Source of the DNA: Neobacillus mesonae
Lineage (GTDB): Bacteria; Bacillota; Bacilli; Bacillales; Cytobacillaceae
Assembly (NCBI RefSeq): GCF_001636315.1
Contig: NZ_KV440949.1
Span: 5,536,084-5,600,083 of the forward strand
Length of the DNA: 64,000 nucleotides
Reading direction: 5' to 3'
This document shows, one piece after another, positions 8,219 to 16,823 of this stretch; positions within the stretch are counted from its first letter, which is position 1, and every line of letters begins with the position of its first letter. The notes under the pieces are model-generated. The model saw only the letters and a list, made by a program, of their open reading frames with translations. It made no database searches and had not been told where the DNA came from. A program made the position numbers and the translations under genes.

Positions 8219-8611
8219 TTAATGAGGCGAGTTCGGTTTTCTCTCTAATACACTCATAAAGTTATTTTTATAATAGAACAACAAAAATCCGAGGGTGAGG
8301 ACAAGCATTATCGCTAAAAGAAGTAAAGAATGGTCTAGAAACAAATGGAGCAAGAAAATATTGGCTACAATAGGCGATAATATTGCAATGGCTAATGGGA
8401 TAAATTGATTGAATATAAGTAATATCCCACATATAACTTCTAAAGATTTTTCTGCAATTAAGAGGTATTTAAATTCGAATAATGCCATTGCTTCTGGACT
8501 AGTTGCTATAAATGGTTCAAATCCAAAGATAACAAAATATCCGTTTATACCTGCAATCAAAAAAACGAGCCCTAAAAATAATCTGCTTATGTGCATTAAA
8601 ATTTTAATCAC
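8219..8611 (-). CDS. DoxX-like membrane protein
   Basis: 130 residues with four predicted membrane helices and the DoxX start pattern ISRLFLGLVFLIAGINGYF, then LLIAEKSLEVICGILLIF. DoxX-type proteins are small inner-membrane proteins linked to redox or thiol stress; function here is unknown. A G-rich stretch precedes a GTG start (8611); an internal ATG at residue 6 is also possible. Single gene. Confidence 0.7.
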   Translation of the reverse strand: MIKILMHISRLFLGLVFLIAGINGYFVIFGFEPFIATSPEAMALFEFKYLLIAEKSLEVICGILLIFNQFIPLAIAILSPIVANIFLLHLFLDHSLLLLAIMLVLTLGFLLFYYKNNFMSVLERKPNSPH

Positions 8612-8697
8612 TAGCCCCCCCCACTTAAAGACTATTCAAACCAAAATTATTAGAACTCAAAAACTTGGGAATGTTGGGCTATTTCGAGGTTATTTAA

Positions 8698-8818
8698 GAA
8701 ACCTGCTCGTTAGCTCAATAAGGAAAGGAGTTACCGAAGCCCCCCGCTTGTTAAACTCCAGCTGTTCTTTAACTCTTGCACCCATTAGTTTAAGTTATAA
8801 TCTTCACAATCTTGTTTT
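8698..8818. repeat. interspersed repeat family A, copy
   Basis: AACCTGCTCGTTAGCTCAATAAG, then TTGTTAAACTCCAGC and CTCTTGCACCCATTAGTTTAAG with the CTTCACAATCTTG tail. Confidence 0.65.
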
Positions 8819-9038
8819 ACCTTAACAAAATCTAATCCCTAATGTGTAGTGGAATATCAAAAAGACGCCTTCTTACTAAAGAAAAGCGCCCGTTTGTTGA
8901 ACAACCTAATGGGGTATATAAAAACTCTAATCGCTAAAATTACACAAATTTAACAATTATCTCCAACAAAGAACATAAAATTTAATTATAATAATATGGA
9001 TTATTCATTATTATTTCTATTTTTAGGAGATGGTTGAG

Positions 9039-9605
9039 ATGTTCGCTGGACATTTTGGAATTGCTGCTGCAGTGAAAAGTAAAACCCCAGAACTGCCACT
9101 TTGGTCGCTGTTGGTTAGCACTCAGTTACTTGATATTGCCTTTATTCCATTCAATTTAGCCGGGATGGAGTCAATAGAACCAATCGGCGAGGGCGGCTAT
9201 GCAAAGATGATGATTTATGCATTTTACTCTCATTCTTTCATAGGGGCCATGTTGCTTTCAATTCTAGCAGGGTTCCTTGCTGGTGGTTTTTGGGGTAAAA
9301 GATCAGGGGTGATTATTGGAGCTGTAGCTTTTAGCCACTGGGTTTTGGATTTAATCGTTCATCGTCCTGATCTACCCATTCTCCCGGGAAACGCAGGCGG
9401 CCTCCCTCTCCTTGGTTTAGGATTATGGGACTATGTTTTTGCAAGCATCCTAATCGAACTTCTCTTCATTACAACTGGTTCTATTTTTTATTTCAGACAC
9501 GTACTCCAGTCTTCTGATCCTACACACAAGGGAAAAGCCATTATAGCTGGTTGCATAATGACAGTCTTTCTCCTTCTTTCATTATGTATTGACGTTTTCT
9601 CATAA
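9039..9605 (+). CDS. polytopic membrane protein, possibly metal-dependent hydrolase-like
   Basis: 188 residues, about five membrane segments. The motifs GHFGIAAAVKSK at the N terminus, SHSF, and SHWVLDLIVHRPDLP near residue 108 resemble the YdjM-type membrane-bound hydrolase family, in which paired His/Asp residues bind metal; the activity is unproven. TAGGAGATGG forms the ribosome-binding site, so the ATG at 9039 is preferred to the overlapping ATG at 9030. Single gene followed by a hairpin. Confidence 0.65.
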   Translation: MFAGHFGIAAAVKSKTPELPLWSLLVSTQLLDIAFIPFNLAGMESIEPIGEGGYAKMMIYAFYSHSFIGAMLLSILAGFLAGGFWGKRSGVIIGAVAFSHWVLDLIVHRPDLPILPGNAGGLPLLGLGLWDYVFASILIELLFITTGSIFYFRHVLQSSDPTHKGKAIIAGCIMTVFLLLSLCIDVFS

Positions 9606-9610
9606 TAAAA

Positions 9611-9638
9611 GCATGATTTAATCATATATTGAATCATG
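9611..9638 (+). terminator. hairpin after the membrane protein gene
   Basis: GCATGATT and AATCATGC are perfect complements just after the stop; a T-rich tract follows after a short gap. Confidence 0.55.
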
Positions 9639-9708
9639 CCACACCTCTTTTATTTACGATTCGATTGATTCTACACCCTTAGTCATAATCGAATTGTATT
9701 CATCAACA

Positions 9709-9780
9709 ATCTGGCCCTATAGCTAAAGAAGGCACAATTCTTTTTCAAGAATTGCGCCCTTTCTTTAATTGAATAAGAAC
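9709..9780. repeat. interspersed repeat family B, copy
   Basis: CTGGCCCTATAGCTAAAGAA, an imperfect hairpin (CACAATTCTT/AAGAATTGCG) and GCGCCCTTTC...TTGAATAAG, the family B order. Confidence 0.6.
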
Positions 9781-9852
9781 TTTTTGTTTATTAATATATG
9801 GTGCTAAGAAATTATCATTTCATTTGTGATTAAGACAAAGTACTTATTTCCT

Positions 9853-10515
9853 CTAAAAACCAGACTTTGACCCGATAACGATAGTGGCATCCAGTTCCTC
9901 GTCTCTAGCCACTTTTGTGGTAAGCCCAGCACCTGAAAAGATTTCAAAGGACTGCGGTGCCTGCATTTCGCTCGTCTCTATTAAAAGATGTCCTCCCGGT
10001 GCCAGCCAGAGAAGTGCTTCTGCTGCTACTCTTCGCTGAATATCAAGTCCATCCCCTCCTCCATCAAGCGCCTCCTTCGGTTCATGTAAACGCGCCTCCT
10101 GTGGGAGCAGCTTTATTGCCTCGGTAGGAACGTAAGGTACGTTCGCAACTAGGATGTTTACATGACCTTTAAGGGAGTGGGGCAGAGCTTTATACAAGTC
10201 ACCTTCAAACACACGACCACCGAAATCCGTTACGTTGCGGCCAGCACATCGTACTGCGACAGGGTCAATGTCAATAGAATACAATTCAACTCGTCCTAAA
10301 GCTGCCGCCAGTGCTACACCCACAGCACCTGACCCGCAACATAGGTCAACGACGATATCACCAGAACATGACAAGGCTTCTGCCTGCTGAACAAGAAACT
10401 CGGTACGTTTTCGAGGCACGAAAACGCCTCGGTCCACTTCTATCCGCAAACCACAGAACTCTGCGTATCCAACAATATATTCAAGAGGCAAACCATCGGC
10501 TCGCATTTCCACCAT
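9853..10515 (-). CDS. HemK/PrmC-like N5-glutamine methyltransferase, start codon missing
   Basis: SAM-dependent methyltransferase related to the release-factor glutamine methyltransferases. Motif I is DLCCGSGAVG, followed by DIDPVAV and the catalytic NPPY box in the variant NVPYVP. The reading frame stays open upstream to 10650 and encodes plausible family sequence (RNAGCVFAEDETRLLISEAR), but no ATG, GTG or TTG occurs there; the first Met is at 10515, inside the conserved region. The gene is visibly GC-richer than its neighbours and resembles actinobacterial relatives, which suggests horizontal transfer followed by loss of its start. Confidence 0.75.
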   Translation of the reverse strand: MVEMRADGLPLEYIVGYAEFCGLRIEVDRGVFVPRKRTEFLVQQAEALSCSGDIVVDLCCGSGAVGVALAAALGRVELYSIDIDPVAVRCAGRNVTDFGGRVFEGDLYKALPHSLKGHVNILVANVPYVPTEAIKLLPQEARLHEPKEALDGGGDGLDIQRRVAAEALLWLAPGGHLLIETSEMQAPQSFEIFSGAGLTTKVARDEELDATIVIGSKSGF

Positions 10516-10717
10516 ATTCTTGAGGTCCTCTGATGTTCGAGCCTCTGAGATAAGTAACCGGGTCTCATCTTCCGCGAATACACAACCCGCGTTCCGAAGA
10601 CTGTGAATTATAGATTTCTCCGTTTCATTATCTAAAAATTTTTTTCCTATTTATCTCACCACTTTTGAAAGCATATTTATAACCTTATATTCTTTAAAAA
10701 TTGGAGATATCCTTCTT

Positions 10718-10852
10718 CAACAAAATGGCCCGATTGTTGAATAAAAGCTAATGACGATTGTTCAACTAAACTGCCCCGTTAGTGGAATAAGAAAAAGGGC
10801 TGTCATAGCAACCCAGCTGTTCAACTAAATCTCCCGTTAGTTAAACAAGGGC
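10718..10852. repeat. interspersed repeat family A, two partial copies
   Basis: A short GGCCCGATTGTTGAATAAAAG piece is followed by a full CTAAACTGCCCCGTTAGTGGAATAAG copy with the GGGCTGTCATAGCAACCC hairpin. Confidence 0.7.
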
Positions 10853-10855
10853 GAT

Positions 10856-11318
10856 TCAAATTAGTTGCTCATTATACACGCTAATTGGGTATATTCTCTC
10901 TTGTAATAAGTTATTAATTATTTGCTTTATTACACTAGGTTCTCGTAAGTCTTTGTTTTCAAATATTACAAGTTCATTTACTTTTATCCACTTGCTGTCA
11001 GAAATTACATCTTCTTCGAGATTTAGAGAACCTCCTGTAACTTCACCAACAAAATGAAATAAAATAACTTGATTGTTTGTATTACTAACAAAATTATATA
11101 CACCAGTGGTACCAATTAGTTTTACATCAAACCCTGTTTCCTCTTTAACTTCCCTCTGAGCTGAATAGAGAATGTCCTCACCGTTTTCGACATGACACAT
11201 GACCACTTGGAAAGTTCCACTTATCAATTGCAGTAGGTTTATTTTCTTTTATAATCAAGACTTTATCGTCATTAAAGATTGACACACTTGCTACTAAAAC
11301 AATTCCATCTTGCGACAT
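10856..11318 (-). pseudogene. frameshifted NUDIX hydrolase
   Basis: The gene starts at ATG 11316-11318 behind GGGGAG and reads MSQDGIVLVASVSIF...KWNFPSGHV. There the frame breaks and continues in another frame with ENGEDILYSAQREVKEETGF. Joined, these give the complete NUDIX box GxxxxxExxxxxxxREVKEETGF. The break coincides with two adjacent near-identical 7-mers (GACATGA/CACATGA at 11189-11202), so a 7-bp duplication explains it. NUDIX enzymes cleave nucleoside diphosphate derivatives; this copy is probably inactive because the break falls inside the box. Confidence 0.75.
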
Positions 11319-11381
11319 CTGAGTTCTCCCCAATTCCCTCTTAAAATTAATTTATATCTTTTATACCTGTTTAGCTTTCTT

Positions 11382-11460
11382 TCACTAACCTGCCCCTTTA
11401 CTTCAATAACAATGGGCAACAATGGGGCAATGTCCTTATAGAACTCTTGCCCTCGATAAT
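11382..11460. repeat. interspersed repeat family A, copy
   Basis: CACTAACCTGCCCCTTTACTTCAATAA, a GGGCAACAATGGGGCAATGTCC segment and CTCTTGCCC remnant. Confidence 0.6.
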
Positions 11461-11463
11461 ACC

Positions 11464-11811
11464 TTAATGATTACCTGTCTTATATTGTAACCACTTGTCT
11501 ATCTCTGCTTTTAAAAATCGTTCCTGATTAGAGATCTTTAAGTATGGGATAAATTGATAAGTGTCATAACTACCTAGTTTTGCTCTTTCCGAGTCATCAC
11601 TTAATATAATATTGTCTATTGATTTTTGGCTTATCTGGAGATATTCGGAAAGCTGTTTTTTAGTCATCAAATCAGGTATTGAAGTTGTTGTTGTTTGTGA
11701 ATTATTAACTCCATTTGCTGATTTTGAATAGATATTACTAAACATAAAAGCTGATATTAATATTGATATACTCAATATTAATGAACCAATTAAATACGTT
11801 GACTGTTTCAC
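11464..11811 (-). CDS. membrane-anchored protein with excisionase-like HTH domain
   Basis: 115 residues. One N-terminal membrane segment (about 6-27) is followed by a Ser/Thr/Asn linker and a helix-turn-helix region, LMTKKQLSEYLQISQKSID, ending IPYLKISNQERFLKAEIDKWL. This layout is typical of MerR/excisionase-type winged helices. Orientation predicts the HTH domain in the cytoplasm if the N terminus is outside. GTG start behind AGGGGG. Such single-pass HTH proteins are seen in Bacillaceae; the function is unknown. Single gene bordered by repeats. Confidence 0.6.
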   Translation of the reverse strand: MKQSTYLIGSLILSISILISAFMFSNIYSKSANGVNNSQTTTTSIPDLMTKKQLSEYLQISQKSIDNIILSDDSERAKLGSYDTYQFIPYLKISNQERFLKAEIDKWLQYKTGNH

Positions 11812-11965
11812 CTTAATACCCCCTGAAATTTTCCTTCTTCATGAATTTTACGCATTAAGTAAAAAAGCGATTCTGCTTAGGTACAGAAACACATAATATA
11901 TTTCTATATTAGCATCCTTTTTTATCCAAAGAGATTAATTATTTCTAAACTTTTCCTATTTTTAT

Positions 11966-12052
11966 TCAACTAACCCGCCCCGTGTGTTCAATAAGAAAAG
12001 GAGGTGCCGCAGCTACCTCCGTTGTTAAACTCAAGCACCCTTTAATTGAATA
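11966..12052. repeat. interspersed repeat family A, copy
   Basis: CAACTAACCCGCCCCGTGTGTTCAATAAG, then GGTGCCGCAGCTACC hairpin and CAAGCACCC. Confidence 0.65.
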
Positions 12053-12054
12053 AA

Positions 12055-12477
12055 TCAACTGTGTAAAGATAAAAATTCTTTGGTTATAGAACTCAACTGA
12101 TTATTGACGTTAGGTGAATTAAGAATAGCTTGAAGTACATTTAAATAGTATTTCTTTTGCTCTCCTTCACTACCATTAATTATTCGATTCAGCATCCATA
12201 TGGTGTGATAAGTCGGAGACCTTTGTATTGATTGAACCAACTTTTCTTCATAACCGTTTCCGTAGAATTGTTCAACAAAATGGACTAATTGACCTGGAGA
12301 TCCAAAATCAACATCTGGATTTTGTTCTATCAGCTTAAGAATAGGTTCAACAGCATCAAAGGCATTTTCAAAACTTTCGATTTCTTCAATAACATCATAA
12401 GCAATATCAAAAAATTCTTCCTTACAAACGGAGTTTTTTAGAATTTCTAGTTGCATATTTGCAGTCCATAAAATCAC
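12055..12477 (-). CDS. hypothetical helical protein (140 aa)
   Basis: Acidic, all-helical soluble protein with segments such as YDVIEEIESFENAFDAVEP and WMLNRIINGSEGEQKKYY. The general shape recalls small immunity proteins of polymorphic-toxin systems, but no toxin gene is adjacent and I do not recognise the family. The start is uncertain: GTG 12477 opens the frame, with a Met at residue 8. Single gene between repeat copies. Confidence 0.55.
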   Translation of the reverse strand: MILWTANMQLEILKNSVCKEEFFDIAYDVIEEIESFENAFDAVEPILKLIEQNPDVDFGSPGQLVHFVEQFYGNGYEEKLVQSIQRSPTYHTIWMLNRIINGSEGEQKKYYLNVLQAILNSPNVNNQLSSITKEFLSLHS

Positions 12478-12521
12478 CTTTACAAATAGGAATTATAACT
12501 GAATTCTACCATTTTCTTCTT

Positions 12522-12620
12522 AAACTATCCTGCCCCTTCAGTGGACAAGAAAAAAAGCCGCTGCTCCGACACTTTGTTAAACTCCAGCATCCGTTTAAGT
12601 ATAACAGTTCACAATGTTGT
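12522..12620. repeat. interspersed repeat family A, copy
   Basis: AAACTATCCTGCCCCTTCAGTGGACAAG, GCCGCTGCTCCGAC and TTGTTAAACTCCAGCATCCGTTTAAGT with CACAATGTTG tail. Confidence 0.7.
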
Positions 12621-12675
12621 TCTTTGAGTATGTAAAAGCGAACTTTTCTTAAGAATCGCATTTTGTTAGATGAAA

Positions 12676-12718
12676 AAGAAAACCGTCTGCATTAAATCGT
12701 ACAAACAGTTTTCTTGGA
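12676..12718 (-). terminator. terminator of the merR-type gene
   Basis: AAGAAAACCGT pairs with ACAGTTTTCTT; read on the minus strand it follows the stop of the MerR gene. Confidence 0.6.
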
Positions 12719-12729
12719 GAAATAGTCAA

Positions 12730-13455
12730 TTAAATTTTAGACATAGCTTCTTTAATATACTTATAAAGGTCTCCATCTATCCCATATTGCAAAGGATTGT
12801 TTGGGTTCTCTAAATGGAAACGTTCTGCCGATTTTACAATTTCTTGGTCACCAGCAGTAAACTTATCCATTAATGACTTCCACTTTTTAGCTAACTCCAT
12901 TACTTTTGGATTTTCAGGCGGAGTATTTTTTTCTAATTCTGCCCTAATATCTGCGACTAAATTAGACCATTGACTTTCAATTTGTTCCTTTTCTTCGGCA
13001 CTAATATTATCTGTCTGACTTTTCATTTTATCTAACTGTTCTTGGGAGAAATATTTTTCAACCATATTAATCACCTCAATTAATTTAATAAATTGGTTAG
13101 CACTTACATCCTTTTGGGAATTCAATAGCGTATATATGCTTTCTAATCTTGAGTAAAGTTCCTTTTGTAGTTCTATTTGCTTCCTAACTTTTTGTAATTG
13201 CATTCTTATTACTTGAACACGATTTAGACTTTGTTTTTCAATAATTTCTTTTATTTCTTCTAAAGAAAATCCTAACTGTTTTAAGGATATAATTTGTTGT
13301 AATTTCCGTATATCACTTTCGGAATAAATCCTGTGGCCTGAATCTGAAACTTGTGATGGTGGTAATAATCCAATTTGGTCATAATGGTGTAATGTTCTAA
13401 CTGTAAGCCCAGTAAGCTTTGCCAACTCACCAATTTTCCAAGTGCTTTTGTCCAT
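12730..13455 (-). CDS. MerR-family regulator with TipAS domain
   Basis: 241 residues. N-terminal MerR winged helix (WKIGELAKLTGLTVRTLHHY, residues about 4-70), a dimerisation coiled coil (about 75-115) and a C-terminal TipAS-like ligand domain (EKYFSQEQLDKM; WKSLMDKFTAG; ENPNNPLQYGIDGDLYKYI). TipA-type proteins bind diverse hydrophobic antibiotics and activate resistance genes. GAGGGG precedes the preferred ATG at 13455. The nearest candidate target is the SMR exporter gene transcribed divergently from 13814. Confidence 0.85.
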   Translation of the reverse strand: MDKSTWKIGELAKLTGLTVRTLHHYDQIGLLPPSQVSDSGHRIYSESDIRKLQQIISLKQLGFSLEEIKEIIEKQSLNRVQVIRMQLQKVRKQIELQKELYSRLESIYTLLNSQKDVSANQFIKLIEVINMVEKYFSQEQLDKMKSQTDNISAEEKEQIESQWSNLVADIRAELEKNTPPENPKVMELAKKWKSLMDKFTAGDQEIVKSAERFHLENPNNPLQYGIDGDLYKYIKEAMSKI

Positions 13456-13567
13456 AATCATCCCCTCAAATTCGTACGAACTGTTTTTGTCGACAACTTA
13501 AGTATAGAACCTAACATTACGTCAGGTTCAAGACCTTTTTTAAAATTTTTTTATATTTTTTATTTTT

Positions 13568-13690
13568 ACTAAACAGCCACTCTTTTATTTTCTTGTTATA
13601 CTAAACTCGTTAATGAATATGAAAGAGGGCTGCCACAGCACCCCCTGCTGTTCAACTATAGCACCTTTACCTTAGGTACATTTCTTGTAC
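13568..13690. repeat. interspersed repeat family A, degenerate copy
   Basis: ACTAAACTCGTTAATGAATATG, GGGCTGCCACAGCACCCCC hairpin, TGTTCAACTATAGCACC, and a TTTCTTGTACAAAC tail. It occupies the intergenic region between merR and the exporter gene. Confidence 0.6.
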
Positions 13691-13813
13691 AAACTTGCAG
13701 GTGAAAGATTGGAAGAATAATTATTTCGAAGGTATTATAAAGTTATGTATGAGCGAGAATTCAGGGCAAGCATTTGATCAATTTATAAACATGATTTTGG
13801 AGGACGAATAGGA

Positions 13814-14191
13814 ATGTCGTATCTATATTTAATGCTTGCAATTATTGGAGAACTAATTGGGTCCTCTTTATTAAAAGCATCTGAAGGATTTTCAAAACTC
13901 TATCCGACCATTGGGGTAGTCATAGCTTTCATTGGTTGTTTTTTCTTTTTGTCATTGTCACTGAAAACTATCCCCTTAAATACTGCTTATGCAATATGGT
14001 CAGGCTTGGGTCTTGTTTTTACAACGGTCATTTCAGTTTTAATTTGGAAAGAAAAAATTAACATGGCAAGCATTACGGGAATAATACTGATTCTTATAGG
14101 CGTTATCATATTAAATGTGTTCGGACCAGGACATGGAAAATCTGGTCATGAAACAGGCAAAACTATTACAATCAGAGAAAAATTGGAATAA
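13814..14191 (+). CDS. SMR-family multidrug exporter (EmrE/EbrB-like)
   Basis: 125 residues with four membrane helices typical of small multidrug resistance proteins. The proton/drug-binding glutamate is in IIGELIGSSLLK (about residue 13), and the NTAYAIWSGLG motif follows helix II. These proton antiporters act as dimers to expel cationic drugs and dyes. A 20-residue hydrophilic C-terminal tail with GHGKSGHETG is an extension beyond the usual length. GGAGGACGA RBS. It may be controlled by the adjacent TipAS-type regulator, an inference from position. Confidence 0.85.
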   Translation: MSYLYLMLAIIGELIGSSLLKASEGFSKLYPTIGVVIAFIGCFFFLSLSLKTIPLNTAYAIWSGLGLVFTTVISVLIWKEKINMASITGIILILIGVIILNVFGPGHGKSGHETGKTITIREKLE

Positions 14192-14209
14192 CATTATAAA
14201 TTCCTTCTT

Positions 14210-14345
14210 CCACTAGCCTGCCCCCTTAAGTTTGAGTGGAAATTTTCACAATATCTTTTATCAAATATGTTTTTCGAGAATATACTGCTAAAATAAAAAA
14301 TGAGCGCTTAGCCTTATTCCAGGATAGCGCCCTTTGGTGGAAGAT
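14210..14345. repeat. family A remnant followed by family B copy
   Basis: CACTAGCCTGCCCCCTTAAG is a family A 5' piece. From about 14284 AAAATAAAAAATGAGCGCTTAGCC...AGGATAGCGCCC is a clear family B copy. Confidence 0.6.
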
Positions 14346-14467
14346 CTGATTGAAGATACGCAGCCGTTCGTGAACTTTATAAGAGCCTCTTCCGAATGAG
14401 GTATAGCTTTAATATAAAGTTTGAACAAAAATATATCATATGAACCTGCATTTACGGTAAATCAAAA

Positions 14468-14512
14468 GAATCCATTTTGAAAAAAGTTTGATCAAAATGG
14501 ATTCTTTCTTTA
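14468..14512 (+). terminator. strong hairpin terminator
   Basis: GAATCCATTTTGA pairs with TCAAAATGGATTC, followed by TTTCTTTATT. It is 280 bp beyond the exporter gene, so it may end a longer transcript. Confidence 0.6.
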
Positions 14513-14596
14513 TTATTTCGAGTGTGATTTTATAAAAAAGCTTAATCATTTTTGGGCTGTATTCTTAAACTAAAGCACCCTTCGTTGAAGAAGCCT

Positions 14597-15007
14597 TTAT
14601 TTTTCAAATCTCACTAACGTTTTTTCTGGTATTTCAATCTGGTCAATATCAAAGTTATTGATTTGGAGAATTATCTCACCCTCTCGTTTATCAGTTTCTT
14701 CTCCAATCCAACAGCTATACAGTTCAAAATAATCCCCTTTTTCAAGATAACTGTCCATTCTTTTGCAAAGTTCTAACAGCTTTACTTTTGATTCAGCATA
14801 CGTTACTTGATTCATATATTCCGAAATCTCAATTCCCCAGTGACTTGATACCTCGTAAACATAAGGGGTAGTAAACTGATATTTCCTTACATTTTGCAGT
14901 TCGTTTACCCCTGCAAAACATCTTCCAATGTAAAAAGAAGCGTCTGAATATTCATCATCGTTAATTGTTAATTCTATATTACAGCCAATGTAGGAAGCTA
15001 AACTCAT
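14597..15007 (-). CDS. hypothetical protein (about 136 aa)
   Basis: Soluble mixed alpha/beta protein with many aromatic residues (HWGIEISEYMNQVTYAES; CKRMDSYLEKGDYFELYSCW). I do not recognise the family; the style is that of small orphan or immunity-type proteins in Bacillus. An in-frame ATG at 15013 precedes the preferred ATG at 15007, which is better placed relative to AGGAGTGAATG. Single gene. Confidence 0.55.
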   Translation of the reverse strand: MSLASYIGCNIELTINDDEYSDASFYIGRCFAGVNELQNVRKYQFTTPYVYEVSSHWGIEISEYMNQVTYAESKVKLLELCKRMDSYLEKGDYFELYSCWIGEETDKREGEIILQINNFDIDQIEIPEKTLVRFEK

Positions 15008-15035
15008 TCTCATTCACTCCTTTGGTAATCCTTTT

Positions 15036-15130
15036 AAACTATTCTGCCTCGATAGTTTAATAAGAAAAAATGACCGCCGCAGCGAACCTCATCCTTAACA
15101 AAAGCTCCCTTTTGTTAAAGGTAACAGTTA
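15036..15130. repeat. interspersed repeat family A, copy
   Basis: AAACTATTCTGCCTCGATAGTTTAATAAG, GACCGCCGCAGCGAACC and TTAACAAAAGCTCCC. Confidence 0.6.
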
Positions 15131-15364
15131 AAGTTTTTTCTTATTATGGAACCCACATTGGGAATTGAATAGATAAAATTACAATTGGAATTGCTTCGGG
15201 TGGTCAAGAATTAACCGACTATAAACAAATTCGTGATGTCTAGAGGGATAAGGGAATTTCCCTTGTCCCTTTATCATTACAGCTTTTAAGCTAACACCCC
15301 CGTTAGTTCAATAAGACACTCTTTTGTCCGACAATTTGAATGACATTTTAGAAATTAATAGCTT

Positions 15365-15790
15365 TTAATCACCAAATGCAAATATTATCTCTGTTTCGCA
15401 AACTACTTCTCCATCAACTGTAGCAATGCCTTTGCCTTTTCCAATAGGACCTTTTAATCGGGTTATTTCAACCTCAAGACGGAGTTGGTCTCCTGGTTTT
15501 ACTTGCTGTTTAAATCGGCATTTATCTATACCTGCTAAAAGCCCTAATCTTCCTTGGTTTCCTTCTTTAGTTAACATTACAACAGCACTTACTTGGGCTA
15601 ATGCCTCTACAATTAATACGCCTGGCATAACTGGATAATTGGGGAAGTGTCCGTTAAAAAAGTCCTCATCCACAGTCACATTTTTAATACCAACTGCTCT
15701 TTTACCTTCTTCTAATTCCAAAATTCTATCCACTAAAAGAAATGGATAACGATGTCTAATAACTTCCTTAATTTGTTGAGTATCTAACAT
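15365..15790 (-). CDS. fabZ: 3-hydroxyacyl-ACP dehydratase FabZ
   Basis: 141-residue hot-dog fold dehydratase of the type II fatty acid synthesis cycle, converting 3-hydroxyacyl-ACP to trans-2-enoyl-ACP. It is close to B. subtilis FabZ in length and sequence: RYPFLLVDRILE, the active-site His in FNGHFPNYPVMPG, and the Glu in IVEALAQ. The frame extends upstream to 15805, but GGGGG within it points to the second of two tandem ATGs (15790). It stands alone, away from any fatty acid or ywp locus, so it may be a second copy. Confidence 0.9.
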   Translation of the reverse strand: MLDTQQIKEVIRHRYPFLLVDRILELEEGKRAVGIKNVTVDEDFFNGHFPNYPVMPGVLIVEALAQVSAVVMLTKEGNQGRLGLLAGIDKCRFKQQVKPGDQLRLEVEITRLKGPIGKGKGIATVDGEVVCETEIIFAFGD

Positions 15791-15885
15791 CATTAAAACC
15801 CCCATAACAATAATATTTTGAAAAAATCTATTTATTGCTTTATTTTATCACTTGGTATTAATAGTTGATACTAAAAGAGTGAGCT

Positions 15886-16055
15886 TCTTTAACTATACTG
15901 CACCGTTAGCGGAACAAGAAAAAAAGAGCCGCCACCGCAGCCCCTTGTTGAACTCTTGCTACCCGTTAACTTAATAACTTCAACAAAAATAAGTGATAAT
16001 CATTCTTGGACTATCGCACCCGTTACTTAAAGTATATTATTTCACAAAGTTAAAA
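15886..16055. repeat. interspersed repeat family A, compound copy
   Basis: TAACTATACTGCACCGTTAGCGGAACAAG, GCCGCCACCGCAGCCCC, CTCTTGCTACCCGTTAAC, then a second 3' end GCACCCGTTACTTAAAG with TTTCACAAAG. Confidence 0.65.
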
Positions 16056-16103
16056 AATTTTTTTACCCTTTACTTAAACAGGAATCCATTGATAATAATA
16101 AGT

Positions 16104-16616
16104 TTAGTGCTCCGCATCTAAAAGTAATTTTATCTCTTTTATTTGTTCTGTGTGCCGCTGTTCATGCAAATATATCTGTTCAATCCATTGGTCAAGTGGT
16201 AATTCGCCTAAAGCAGGATGCTTAAATGATTTTTCCGCCAATATCGATTGATCATCTATAGTACTGAGGAAAGTCAGAAATTGTTTTCTCGAATCGTTTA
16301 GCAAATCAATGATAAACTGAACTTCAAATGGTTCTACATCTGGTTCGACGATTTCGGGAGCTTTAAACTTTTTCGTTCTATCCAACATAAGTTGAACGTT
16401 TTTACGTTCTTTTTGAGTATGATCAACCTTTTTTAATCCCCACGCAATAGCCTTTATTGTTGCCTGTTCCACTAAAACTAAGTGATGACAAATTTGTGCT
16501 ATACTCCACATATTCATATCAGGTCTACTGTTAAATTGAGTATAACTTAATGAAGAAATCTCCTTTACTAAGTTATTTCTCGTTTCATACAGATTGTCAT
16601 TTATTAAATTACTCAT
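16104..16616 (-). CDS. DinB-superfamily protein
   Basis: 170 residues with the DinB/YfiT four-helix pattern: WSIAQICHHLVLVEQ (first metal-binding His), PLDQWIEQIYLHEQRHTEQI (paired His). DinB-type proteins bind a divalent metal; some are bacillithiol transferases, but most have no assigned reaction. One of three DinB-type genes in the window (also 19288 and 43630). Good RBS GAAGGGAG. Single gene. Confidence 0.8.
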   Translation of the reverse strand: MSNLINDNLYETRNNLVKEISSLSYTQFNSRPDMNMWSIAQICHHLVLVEQATIKAIAWGLKKVDHTQKERKNVQLMLDRTKKFKAPEIVEPDVEPFEVQFIIDLLNDSRKQFLTFLSTIDDQSILAEKSFKHPALGELPLDQWIEQIYLHEQRHTEQIKEIKLLLDAEH

Positions 16617-16823
16617 GAAATTCTCCCTTCACAAGAAAGTAAATATCTAGCTTTCTATTCTGTGTATATTCTCCACGATGAAAAGTATTCTTTTACTATT
16701 CTGCTTTCGTTTACATTTTCCTTTTTAAACCATCTTCTTCGTTACTTCAATAAAAAACGTCTCCACGCATTGTAGAAATGCACTCCAATAGTGTAAGTAC
16801 AATCCTCCACAATTTTTTATACT

